From positions 1 through 5,867 of the forward strand of contig JANJUA010000109.1 in assembly GCA_024710825.1 (NCBI GenBank): a DNA stretch of 5,867 bases. The letters are read 5' to 3'. The position numbers and the translations under genes are program-made. The notes under the pieces are model-generated. The model worked only from the letters and a program-made list of their open reading frames with translations, had not been told where the DNA came from and did not search any database. This DNA is from Solirubrobacteraceae bacterium. GTDB lineage: Bacteria; Actinomycetota; Thermoleophilia; Solirubrobacterales; Solirubrobacteraceae. This document shows positions 1 through 5,602 of the stretch, in pieces. Position 1 is the first letter of the stretch, and the number at the start of each line of letters is the position of its first letter.

Positions 1-1039
1 CGACGGTGATGTCCAGCGCCCCGCCGTTGGAGAGCGGCTTGACCTGCTGGAAGACGCCCTTGCCGAACGTCCGCCCGCCGACGACCTCGCCGCGCCCGCG
101 GTCCTGGATCGCGCCGGCGACGATCTCCGCCGCCGAAGCCGTCTCGGAGTCGACGAGCACCGCCACCGGGATGTCGCCGTCGATGGCGCCGCCGGTCGCC
201 TTCAGCGTCTTCTCCGGCTGGTTGCGTCCGCGGATGGAGACGATGTCGCCCTCGTCGATGAAGACCGAGGCGACGAGCCGAGCCTCCTCGAGCAGGCCGC
301 CGCCGTTGTGGCGCAGGTCGAGCACGATGCCCTCGGCGCCCTGCTTCAGGCGCTTGTCGATCTCCGCGCGCAGCTCGCCGTGAGCGCCCGAGGAGAACGT
401 CGACAGGGCGACCTGGGCGATCTTCGTGCCGTCCCGCGCCGTGCGCATCTTCGACGCGACGACGGGCACGGAGACCAGCGCGCGCTCGAGCCGGCGCTCG
501 ACGCGCCGCCCGTCGCGCTCCACGACGATCGCCACGTCGGTGCCGGGCTCGCCGCGGATCAGCGCGGTGGAGGTCTTCGAAGGCAACCCCTTCAGGCTCT
601 TGCCGGCCGCCTCGACGATCAGGTCGCCGGTCCGCAGGCCGGACTTCTCGGCCGGCGAGTCGTCGTAGATGCGCATCACCTTCAGGCCCAGCGGATCCTC
701 GCGCACCTCGATGCCGACGCCCGCGAACTGGGCGTGGGAGTCGCGCAGGTAGGCCTTGAACTCCTCGGGCGTGAAGTAGTGCGAGAAGCGGTCGTCGAGC
801 GACTTGACGATGCCGTCGATCGCCGCGCCGGTGAGCTGCTCCTCAGGCACCTCGCGGTAGTAGTCGCTGCGGATGTCGTCGATGGCCTCGTCGACGAGCT
901 GGGCCTGATGGTCGCCGACGAGCGCGTCGCGGATCGGGTCCGGCAGCCGGTCGGGGTGCCCGCCCAGCCAGATGCCGCCCGCGACCAGCGCGAGCACCGT
1001 GGCGACCGTGGTCAGGATCGAGACGAGCGAACGGCGCAC
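1..1039 (-). CDS. S41 carboxyl-terminal processing protease (CtpA/CtpB-like), C-terminus cut by the window edge
   Basis: Serine protease that cleaves substrates near their C-termini on the outer side of the membrane. The 346 visible codons read as follows. An N-terminal hydrophobic anchor or signal (about 4-26) is followed by a helical region with the conserved DDRFSHYFTPEEF segment (82-94). A PDZ domain lies at about 103-185 (AGVGIEV, SPAEKSGLRTGDLI). The S41 core contains LDLRHNGGGLL (240-250), where Gly replaces the common Pro of NPGG. The catalytic Ser is residue 302 in SETASAAEI and Lys is 327 in FGKGVFQQ, with Gln331 behind it. The Ser-Lys distance of 25 and Lys-Gln distance of 4 match the CtpB-type Ser-Lys-Gln triad, and Asp313 sits where E. 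coli Tsp has Asp441. The protein is therefore expected to be active. The start is GTG: an in-frame stop lies 30 nt upstream (the ftsX stop) and no other start fits. It lies 27 nt after ftsX on the same strand, with no Shine-Dalgarno site but a TAGTCT box 7 nt before the start. The C-terminal end is outside the window. Confidence 0.95.
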   Translation of the reverse strand, partial: MRRSLVSILTTVATVLALVAGGIWLGGHPDRLPDPIRDALVGDHQAQLVDEAIDDIRSDYYREVPEEQLTGAAIDGIVKSLDDRFSHYFTPEEFKAYLRDSHAQFAGVGIEVREDPLGLKVMRIYDDSPAEKSGLRTGDLIVEAAGKSLKGLPSKTSTALIRGEPGTDVAIVVERDGRRVERRLERALVSVPVVASKMRTARDGTKIAQVALSTFSSGAHGELRAEIDKRLKQGAEGIVLDLRHNGGGLLEEARLVASVFIDEGDIVSIRGRNQPEKTLKATGGAIDGDIPVAVLVDSETASAAEIVAGAIQDRGRGEVVGGRTFGKGVFQQVKPLSNGGALDITV

Positions 1040-1046
1040 GCCGACC

Positions 1047-1052
1047 AGACTA
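1047..1052 (-). promoter_or_regulatory. Candidate -10 box (TAGTCT) for leaderless transcription of the S41 protease gene
   Basis: The minus strand reads TAGTCT, then seven bases (ggtcggc), then the GTG start at 1039. TAnnnT placed 7 nt before a start codon is the usual arrangement for leaderless mRNAs in Actinobacteria, and no Shine-Dalgarno sequence precedes this GTG. A poor -35 candidate, TTGAAG, lies at 1073-1078 inside the end of ftsX, with a 20-nt spacer that is longer than ideal. The box would give the protease a promoter internal to the ftsEX operon. It is a sequence match only. Confidence 0.45.
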
Positions 1053-1066
1053 GGTGCGTTCCGTAA

Positions 1067-1963
1067 CTAGACCTTCAAGAACCGGCGCAGCGACAGGCCG
1101 GAGCCCAGCGCCGAGACCGCGACCGCCGCGAGCATGAGCAGCAGCGCCAGCACCGACAGCGGCATGGTGTCGGGCGCGGAGATGAGGGCGAAGTCGGCCG
1201 CGAGCGGGTCGATGAACGCGATCTTGCCCACCGCCAGCAGGAGGATCGCCAGGAGCCCGCCGAGGGCGCCGAGGATCACGCCCTCGAGCACGAACGGCCA
1301 GCGGATGAACCAGTCCGTCGCGCCGACGAGCTTCATCACCTCGACCTCGCGCCGGCGGGAGAAGAGCGACAGCCGGATCGTGTTGGAGACGAGCAGGGCC
1401 GAGGCGAGCACAAGCAGCCCGCACAGCAGCGCCATCGTGAGCTTCACGACGCTCGTCGCCGTGAGGATCTTGTCCGTCTCCTCCTTGCGGTTCTTGACCT
1501 CGTCGATCGCCGGGTCGACCACCGTGCGTTTGCCCGACGGCGTGGCCGGCGCGAGCGCGTCGCGGATCGCCCCGATGTTGTCGGGATCGTCCGGGGTGAC
1601 GCGGAACGTGTCGGGCAGCGGGTTGGAGCCGAGCAGCTCGTAGGCCTCCGGGTTGCGCTCGCGCTCGCGCTTGTAGGCCGCCTCCTTGGAGACGAAGTCG
1701 ACCGAGGCGACGTGCGCCGTGCGGTCGGCGAGCAGCTCGCGGACGCGCTCGGCCTGCGCGTCGGTCGCGTCGCGCGTGAGGTAGACGTCGAGGACGACCT
1801 TGTCGCGGACGTCGTTGGCGGCGCCGGTCGTCATCTGCACGACGGGGATGAACACGCCGAGGACGAGCAGCGTCACGAGCACCGACGCCATCGCCGCGAA
1901 GCTCGGGATCGGGTTGCGCCGCATCGACCGCAGCGCCTCCTTGAGGAAGAAGCCGATCCTCAC
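1067..1963 (-). CDS. ftsX: Cell division ABC transporter permease subunit FtsX
   Basis: Integral membrane partner of FtsE. In known systems the FtsEX complex does not transport but passes ATP-driven conformational change to periplasmic or extracellular peptidoglycan hydrolases at the division site. The 298 residues show the typical FtsX plan. A short cytoplasmic N-terminus ([18 protein letters not shown]) leads into TM1 at about 21-44. A large extracellular domain at about 45-170 contains FVSKEAAY (90-97) and the segment NPLPDTFRV (114-122). TM2 is at about 173-196. A basic cytoplasmic loop with RRREVEVMKLVGAT (203-216) follows, then TM3 at about 223-248 and TM4 at about 268-292. Length is normal for the family. 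The start is GTG inside a GTGA overlap with the ftsE stop, so the two are translationally coupled. AGGAG at 1975-1979 lies 11 nt upstream. The S41 protease gene follows after 27 nt. No key region is missing. Confidence 0.97.
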   Translation of the reverse strand: MRIGFFLKEALRSMRRNPIPSFAAMASVLVTLLVLGVFIPVVQMTTGAANDVRDKVVLDVYLTRDATDAQAERVRELLADRTAHVASVDFVSKEAAYKRERERNPEAYELLGSNPLPDTFRVTPDDPDNIGAIRDALAPATPSGKRTVVDPAIDEVKNRKEETDKILTATSVVKLTMALLCGLLVLASALLVSNTIRLSLFSRRREVEVMKLVGATDWFIRWPFVLEGVILGALGGLLAILLLAVGKIAFIDPLAADFALISAPDTMPLSVLALLLMLAAVAVSALGSGLSLRRFLKV

Positions 1964-2769
1964 GTCTCGAGGTGCTCCTGGAGGATGGCGCCGAGCTCCG
2001 CCGTGTTCGGCTCGTTGCCCGCGTAGCGCGCGCCCGCCTGGTCGCGCACGACGCGGCCGCGCTGCAGCTCGATGACGCGGCGGCGCATCTGGTCGACCAT
2101 CGCCACGTCATGGGTGGCGACGACCACCGTGGTGCCGGTGCGGTTGATCCGGTAGAGCAGCTGCATGATCCCGATCGACGTCTCGGGGTCGAGGTTGCCG
2201 GTCGGCTCGTCCGCGAGCAGCAGCGGCGGGTGGTTGACGAACGCGCGGGCGACCGCGACGCGCTGCTGCTCGCCGCCCGATAGCTGGTCGGGGTAGTTGT
2301 GCAGCTTCGTCGACAGCCCGGTGAGGCGCAGGATGTCCGGCACCTTCTCGCGGATGTCGCGGCGGCCGCCGCCCGTGACCTGCAGCGCGTAGGCGACGTT
2401 GTCGTACACGGTGCGGTTCGGCAGCAGCTTGAAGTCCTGGAAGACCATGCCGATGTTGCGGCGGTAGTACGGAACCTTGCGGCGGCCGATGTCGGCGAGG
2501 TCGCGGCCGGCGACGCGCATCGTGCCCTCGCTGATGTCGGTCTCCTTGATGAGGAGGCGCATGAGGGTCGACTTGCCCGAGCCGGAGTGGCCGACGATGA
2601 AGACGAACTCACCGCGGTTGACGGTCAGCGACGCGTTCTCGAGGCCGACGTCGCCGCCCTCGTAGCGCTTGGAGACGTTGCGCAGCTCGACGACGGGTGG
2701 CCCGGCGGGCGCGCGGCGCGGCAGGGGGGCGCCGCCGCCGGCGCGGGATGGCTGTTCTGTGGCGGCCAT
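1960..2769 (-). CDS. ftsE: Cell division ATP-binding protein FtsE
   Basis: Cytoplasmic ATPase that drives FtsX during septation. The 269-residue protein has a full ABC nucleotide-binding domain. The first strand is [14 protein letters not shown] (26-39). Walker A is GHSGSGKST (60-68), the Q-loop Gln is 111 in [12 protein letters not shown], and the signature is LSGGEQQR (163-170). Walker B is LLLADEPT (183-190) with the D-loop GNLD (191-194), and the switch His is 220 in ATHD. The [16 protein letters not shown] stretch is typical of FtsE. The start is ATG at 2769: no ATG, GTG or TTG codon lies in frame between it and the domain. The only upstream candidate is a GTG at 2943, which would overlap the hydrolase gene by 98 nt. 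The first codons use relatively A-rich ACA, GAA and CCA, as is common at real initiation sites. Unusually, about 25 Pro/Ala/Gly/Arg-rich residues precede the domain, which usually begins almost at residue 1. No clear Shine-Dalgarno site is present. The gene overlaps ftsX by 4 nt. Confidence 0.96.
   Translation of the reverse strand: MAATEQPSRAGGGAPLPRRAPAGPPVVELRNVSKRYEGGDVGLENASLTVNRGEFVFIVGHSGSGKSTLMRLLIKETDISEGTMRVAGRDLADIGRRKVPYYRRNIGMVFQDFKLLPNRTVYDNVAYALQVTGGGRRDIREKVPDILRLTGLSTKLHNYPDQLSGGEQQRVAVARAFVNHPPLLLADEPTGNLDPETSIGIMQLLYRINRTGTTVVVATHDVAMVDQMRRRVIELQRGRVVRDQAGARYAGNEPNTAELGAILQEHLET
1975..1979 (-). promoter_or_regulatory. Possible ribosome binding site (AGGAG) for ftsX inside the ftsE end
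   Basis: AGGAG on the minus strand lies within the last codons of ftsE, 11 nt before the GTG start of ftsX. The spacing is slightly long for a Shine-Dalgarno site. Coupling through the GTGA overlap is probably at least as important. Confidence 0.35.
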
Positions 2770-2780
2770 GGAGACGGCAC

Positions 2781-2786
2781 AAGGTA
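2781..2786 (-). promoter_or_regulatory. Weak candidate -10 box (TACCTT) upstream of ftsE
   Basis: TACCTT on the minus strand fits TAnnnT and ends 11 nt before the ftsE ATG, which would give a leader of only a few bases. No convincing -35 is visible at the usual distance, where the DNA is simply GC-rich. The 76-nt gap to the hydrolase gene and the lack of a Shine-Dalgarno site make a separate ftsE promoter plausible but not shown. Confidence 0.25.
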
Positions 2787-2818
2787 GGGACCGAGCGCGA
2801 CGTGGCCTGCACGTCTTC

Positions 2819-2840
2819 CTGCAAGCAAGCCGTTTTGCAG
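2819..2840. repeat. Short inverted repeat between the hydrolase stop and ftsE
   Basis: CTGCAA (2819-2824) and TTGCAG (2835-2840) are perfect inverted arms around a 10-base spacer, starting five bases beyond the hydrolase stop. The stretch is visibly less GC-rich than its surroundings. A transcript could form a small hairpin here, but the stem is only 6 bp and no U-run follows on the minus strand. At best it is a weak transcription end or pause site. Confidence 0.25.
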
Positions 2841-2845
2841 CTGTG

Positions 2846-4207
2846 TCAGCGCAGGCCGCGCAGGAACTCGACCAGCGTCCCCAGGAGGTCGTTGCGACCC
2901 GGCAGCGCGGCGATCGGGTCCATGTGGGCGGTGGTCGCGCCACGGTCCACGAGCGTCACGCGGCGGGCGGGGAGGCGCGAGCGCCGCGCCAGGTCCCGGG
3001 CGGCGTCCAGCACTCGGCCGGCGCCGAGGCTCGTCTCGAAGGCGTAGAGCGCCAGGCGCAGGTCGCGGCCGTGGACGGCCCGGACGCCGAGCGCCCGCTG
3101 CGCCGGGTTCGCGATGCCGCCGTTCACCGCTCCCGCGTCGATCGACAGGCGGCGCGGGTGATACCAGGCGGTGCCGTCCATCCCGGGGATGCCGGAGAAC
3201 ACGGTCGCCGCTCGCCTGGCGGTGGTCAGGCCGTCGTCGACCCAGCCGCGCGGGTCGCCGTCGTCGGCCAGCCGGCCGATGTGCGCCTGGACGAGCGCGA
3301 GCGTCGCCGGGCCCGTCTCGACGTCCAGCGCGTAGCCGTAGCCGGCGAGGTTCGTCGCGGGGACCGGCGGCCTCAGGTTCGCGGGCAGCAGCGGCCACGA
3401 CCCGAGCACGGACGGCTCGTCGGGCGCGAGGAGCGCCGCGGTCGAGCCGACCGCGTTGAAGACGCCGGCCGACCACGGCAGCCCGAGGCCGGTGAGGTCG
3501 AGGAACGGGGAGGCGGTCGCCAGCTCGGCCAGCGCGGTCCGCGCCCGGGCCGGAGTCGGCGGCTCGCCGCGGGAGCTGCCGCCGTCGACGAGCACGAGGC
3601 CGTCGAGGCCCCGTGCCCCGGCGCGGCCCTCGAAGTCCCAGGTCGCGTAGGCGACGGCCATCGTGGCGCCCAGCGAGTGGCCGCCGAGCGTCACGCGCCG
3701 TCCGCCGCGGCGCGCGGCGCGCACGACGCGTCGGACGTCGCCGATCGCCACCGCCATCCCCCACTCGCGGGCGAACGCGGTCTCCTCGGTGGTGGGGGCG
3801 ACGAAGCGAGGCGAGGCCGGGGCGTCGGCGCCGATCCAGCCGAGGTAGTAGTCCAGCAGCGCCGGCGGGGCGAGGTCGCCGGCCTTCGCGCGATCCAGCG
3901 CCGAGTGGTCCTCGAGCAGGTTCTCGCGCCGCTCGACCGCCCAGACCTGCCAGCCCGGGAGCCGGTCGACGAGGTCGTCGGCGAGCGGCTTGAAGTACGC
4001 CGCGCCGGCCGACGTGCCCGGCAGGAGGACGAGGACGCGGTCGGCCTTCGCCGGACCGACCTGGAGCACGCGGACCTTGTCGAGGCGGTCGGGCGCCGAC
4101 GTGGGCGCCCCGTCCAGCGTCACCACCCGTTCGGCGACGGCGGCGGGAACGGCGACGGCGACGAGCGCGGCGACGGCCGCGGAGATCACGATCCGGCGCA
4201 GCTGCAT
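2846..4207 (-). CDS. Secreted alpha/beta-hydrolase of unknown substrate (lipase/esterase-like)
   Basis: The 453-residue protein is predicted to be exported. It has a basic N-terminus (MQLRR), a hydrophobic run to about residue 24 and an AVA-E cleavage site near 25/26. The mature part has an alpha/beta-hydrolase layout. The strand VLVLLPGTSAGAAYF (58-72) probably supplies the oxyanion-hole loop. The nucleophile elbow GGHSLGA (175-181) places Ser178 as the nucleophile. VLVDGG (205-210) follows on the next strand. Near the C-terminus TTAHMD (425-430) offers His428 as the catalytic His. The acid residue is not obvious. The roughly 200-residue stretch between 210 and 420 is long enough to hold a lid or cap domain. 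AGAGGAG lies 5 nt before the ATG and supports this start. ftsE follows after 76 nt on the same strand, and the M16 gene is divergent. I cannot name a substrate; nothing ties it directly to cell division. It could be a lipase, esterase or lipoprotein-processing hydrolase. Confidence 0.85.
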   Translation of the reverse strand: MQLRRIVISAAVAALVAVAVPAAVAERVVTLDGAPTSAPDRLDKVRVLQVGPAKADRVLVLLPGTSAGAAYFKPLADDLVDRLPGWQVWAVERRENLLEDHSALDRAKAGDLAPPALLDYYLGWIGADAPASPRFVAPTTEETAFAREWGMAVAIGDVRRVVRAARRGGRRVTLGGHSLGATMAVAYATWDFEGRAGARGLDGLVLVDGGSSRGEPPTPARARTALAELATASPFLDLTGLGLPWSAGVFNAVGSTAALLAPDEPSVLGSWPLLPANLRPPVPATNLAGYGYALDVETGPATLALVQAHIGRLADDGDPRGWVDDGLTTARRAATVFSGIPGMDGTAWYHPRRLSIDAGAVNGGIANPAQRALGVRAVHGRDLRLALYAFETSLGAGRVLDAARDLARRSRLPARRVTLVDRGATTAHMDPIAALPGRNDLLGTLVEFLRGLR

Positions 4208-4212
4208 CCCGG

Positions 4213-4219
4213 CTCCTCT
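4213..4219 (-). promoter_or_regulatory. Shine-Dalgarno site (AGAGGAG) of the secreted hydrolase gene
   Basis: AGAGGAG on the minus strand is 5 nt from the ATG at 4207. It is the only strong ribosome binding site in the window and fixes the hydrolase start. It also shows that this gene needs a 5' leader, unlike the M16 and S41 protease genes. Confidence 0.75.
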
Positions 4220-4245
4220 GGTCCTCCGTGAACCCCGACGACGGC

Positions 4246-4251
4246 ACGCTA
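4246..4251 (-). promoter_or_regulatory. Weak candidate -10 box (TAGCGT) for the secreted hydrolase
   Basis: TAGCGT on the minus strand fits TAnnnT and would start a transcript with a leader of about 30 nt, enough to include the AGAGGAG site. No recognisable -35 exists in the GC-rich DNA behind it, which instead holds an inverted repeat. Confidence 0.25.
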
Positions 4252-4252
4252 C

Positions 4253-4280
4253 CGCACGGCCCGCGGCGCCGGGCCGCGCG
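4253..4280. repeat. Imperfect inverted repeat in the divergent spacer, possible operator
   Basis: Arms CGCACGGCCCG (4253-4263) and CGGGCCGCGCG (4270-4280) are inverted with one mismatch in 11 bp, around a 6-base centre. The dyad lies between the candidate -10 boxes of the divergent hydrolase and M16 genes, covering the place where the -35 elements of both would be. It could bind a dimeric regulator of both genes. In DNA this rich in G and C such symmetry can also arise by chance. Confidence 0.3.
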
Positions 4281-4292
4281 AGGTCGGCCCAC

Positions 4293-4298
4293 TACTCT
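4293..4298 (+). promoter_or_regulatory. Candidate -10 box (TACTCT) for leaderless transcription of the M16 protease gene
   Basis: TACTCT is followed by seven bases (gcgacgc) and then the ATG at 4306. The transcript would start at or next to the A of ATG. No Shine-Dalgarno sequence is present. The spacing equals that at the S41 protease gene. No clear -35 is visible. Confidence 0.5.
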
Positions 4299-4305
4299 GC
4301 GACGC

Positions 4306-5559
4306 ATGGCGCAGATCACCCAGGAGGAGCTCGCCAACGGGCTTCCGCTCTACCGCGTCGGGCTGCCGGGGACCCGGGCGACGACGATCCTCGTGGCCTT
4401 CGACGCGGGCGCGCGGACGGAGCGGCCCGAGGAGAACGGCGCGGCGCACTTCCTCGAGCATCTGGTGTTCAAGGGCGGGGAGCTCTTCGACGACTACCGC
4501 AAGGTCAACGAGACCGCCGAGCGGATGGGCGCGTCGCTGAACGCCTACACGTCCCACGACCTCGTCGCCTTCCACATCACCTGCCGCGCCGAGCGGGCGC
4601 TCGAGGCGCTCGACCTGCTCTCCGACTTCGTCGGCCGCCCGCGGCTCGACGCCGAGGAGCTCGACCGCGAGCGCGGGGTCGTCATCCAGGAGATCAACCG
4701 CGCCTTCGACCAGCCGGCGACCGTGGCCGAGCACCTGATCGACCGCGCGGCGTTCGGCGACCATCCGCTCGGGCGTCCCGTGCTCGGGCCGGCCGAGCAC
4801 CTGCGGACCTTCACGCGCGAGGCGATCGCCGGCTTCCGCGAGCGGCGCTGGGCGGGAGCGCGCGGCGGCGCGTTCATCGTCGGCAACGTCGACCACGTCC
4901 CGGGCAACGGCGCCACGAGCGAGCTGCTGGAGCGGTTCCCGACGCTGCCGACGCCCGAGCGCTACGAGCCGGCGCCGGAGCTGCGCCCGGCGCGCGAGGT
5001 CGAGCAGCGCGACACCAACCAGTCGCACCTGCGGATGATGTACGCGCCGGAGGTCGACGTGACCGACCGGCGCGCGCGGGCCGCGATGACGATCTACGCG
5101 ACGCTGCTGGGCGGCTCGATGGGCTCGCGGCTGTTCGACGAGATCCGCGAGCAGCGCGGGCTGTGCTACTCGGTCTGGGCCGTCGACCACGCCTTCGCCG
5201 ACGCGCCGATCCTCCAGCTCGGCTCGGGGCTGGACTCGGAGAAGTGCCTGGAGGCGTACACGCGGATGCGCGAGATCGTCGCGGAGCTGCACGCCGACGG
5301 ACCGACCGAGGAGGAGGTCGCCCGGGCGCGGGCGTACGCGGCCGGCCGGCGGGTGCTGGCGTTCGAGAACACCAACGCGGTCGCCCGCTACGCGGCCAAC
5401 CAGCGGATCGTCTTCGGCGAGGACGTCGATCCCGACCGCGCCATCGACGCGCTCGACGCCGTCACCCACGCCGAGGTGCGCGAGATCGCGCGCTCGGTCG
5501 ACCCGGAGCGCCTAGCGGTGGCCTGCGTCGGGCCGCACGAGGCGGCTGAGTTCCACTGA
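4306..5559 (+). CDS. M16-family zinc metalloprotease (insulinase/processing-peptidase-like)
   Basis: Zinc endopeptidase of the pitrilysin clan; bacterial single-domain-pair members of about 420 residues usually act as dimers on peptides or small proteins. The 417 residues carry the inverse zinc motif HFLEH (48-52) with His48, Glu51 and His52. The third ligand is Glu129 in VVIQEI, exactly 76 residues after the motif as the family requires. The C-terminal half contains the substrate-binding segment SRLFDEIREQRGLCYSV (274-290) with the conserved Arg284 and Tyr288. All catalytic features are present, so it should be active. There is no signal peptide, so it is probably cytoplasmic. The start is the ATG at 4306: MAQITQEELANGLPLY begins the first conserved strand. 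The GTG at 4228 would only add a basic low-complexity leader without a ribosome site. It is transcribed divergently from the secreted hydrolase. Downstream, 43 nt separate it from a nucleotidyltransferase-like gene. Confidence 0.95.
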   Translation: MAQITQEELANGLPLYRVGLPGTRATTILVAFDAGARTERPEENGAAHFLEHLVFKGGELFDDYRKVNETAERMGASLNAYTSHDLVAFHITCRAERALEALDLLSDFVGRPRLDAEELDRERGVVIQEINRAFDQPATVAEHLIDRAAFGDHPLGRPVLGPAEHLRTFTREAIAGFRERRWAGARGGAFIVGNVDHVPGNGATSELLERFPTLPTPERYEPAPELRPAREVEQRDTNQSHLRMMYAPEVDVTDRRARAAMTIYATLLGGSMGSRLFDEIREQRGLCYSVWAVDHAFADAPILQLGSGLDSEKCLEAYTRMREIVAELHADGPTEEEVARARAYAAGRRVLAFENTNAVARYAANQRIVFGEDVDPDRAIDALDAVTHAEVREIARSVDPERLAVACVGPHEAAEFH

Positions 5560-5586
5560 CCTCTGGCGCGACGCCGCCTGCGCTGG

Positions 5587-5596
5587 CAGGATGGGG
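5587..5596 (+). promoter_or_regulatory. Possible start signal of the last gene (CAGGAT box or GGGG ribosome site)
   Basis: CAGGAT (5587-5592) resembles an actinobacterial -10 except for the first base, and would place a transcript start only a few bases before the ATG at 5603. Alternatively GGATGGGG serves as a weak Shine-Dalgarno site 6 nt from the ATG, with the gene read through from the M16 gene. The sequence does not decide between them. Confidence 0.2.
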
Positions 5597-5602
5597 CCGT
5601 CG

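Noticed and set aside
308..1066. 252-codon plus-strand open frame opposite the S41 protease
   Set aside because: No recognisable domain and Arg/Asp/Val/Ala-rich composition, while the minus strand encodes a convincing protease.
1050..2612. 520-codon minus-strand open frame across ftsE and ftsX
   Set aside because: Ser/Arg/Ala-rich out-of-frame reading. The real FtsE and FtsX frames hold all family motifs.
2770..2943. GTG start at 2943 for ftsE, giving 58 more residues
   Set aside because: It would overlap the end of the hydrolase gene by 98 nt and run through the intergenic spacer. The product is unlike any FtsE N-terminus.
2669..4231. 520-codon plus-strand open frame opposite the hydrolase gene and the 5' part of ftsE
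   Set aside because: Its translation is rich in Arg, Gly, Val and Ala with no domain. The opposite strand has a signal peptide, a hydrolase motif and a ribosome binding site. Antisense frames stay open in very GC-rich coding DNA.
4228..4305. Upstream GTG start extending the M16 protein by 26 residues
   Set aside because: The extension is basic low-complexity sequence without family similarity, has no ribosome site, and would run through the dyad and the TACTCT box.
2625..4337. 570-codon minus-strand open frame over the hydrolase in another frame
   Set aside because: Arg/Pro-rich low-complexity product typical of a GC-rich shadow frame. The true hydrolase frame overlaps it almost completely.
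3990..5549. 519-codon plus-strand open frame over the M16 gene
   Set aside because: Arg/Ala/Gly-rich out-of-frame reading of the M16 gene, whose own frame has the full zinc motif and family length.
5565..5575. GGCG-CGA-CGCC hairpin after the M16 stop as a terminator
   Set aside because: The stem is only 4 bp with no T-run, and such repeats are expected by chance at this base composition.
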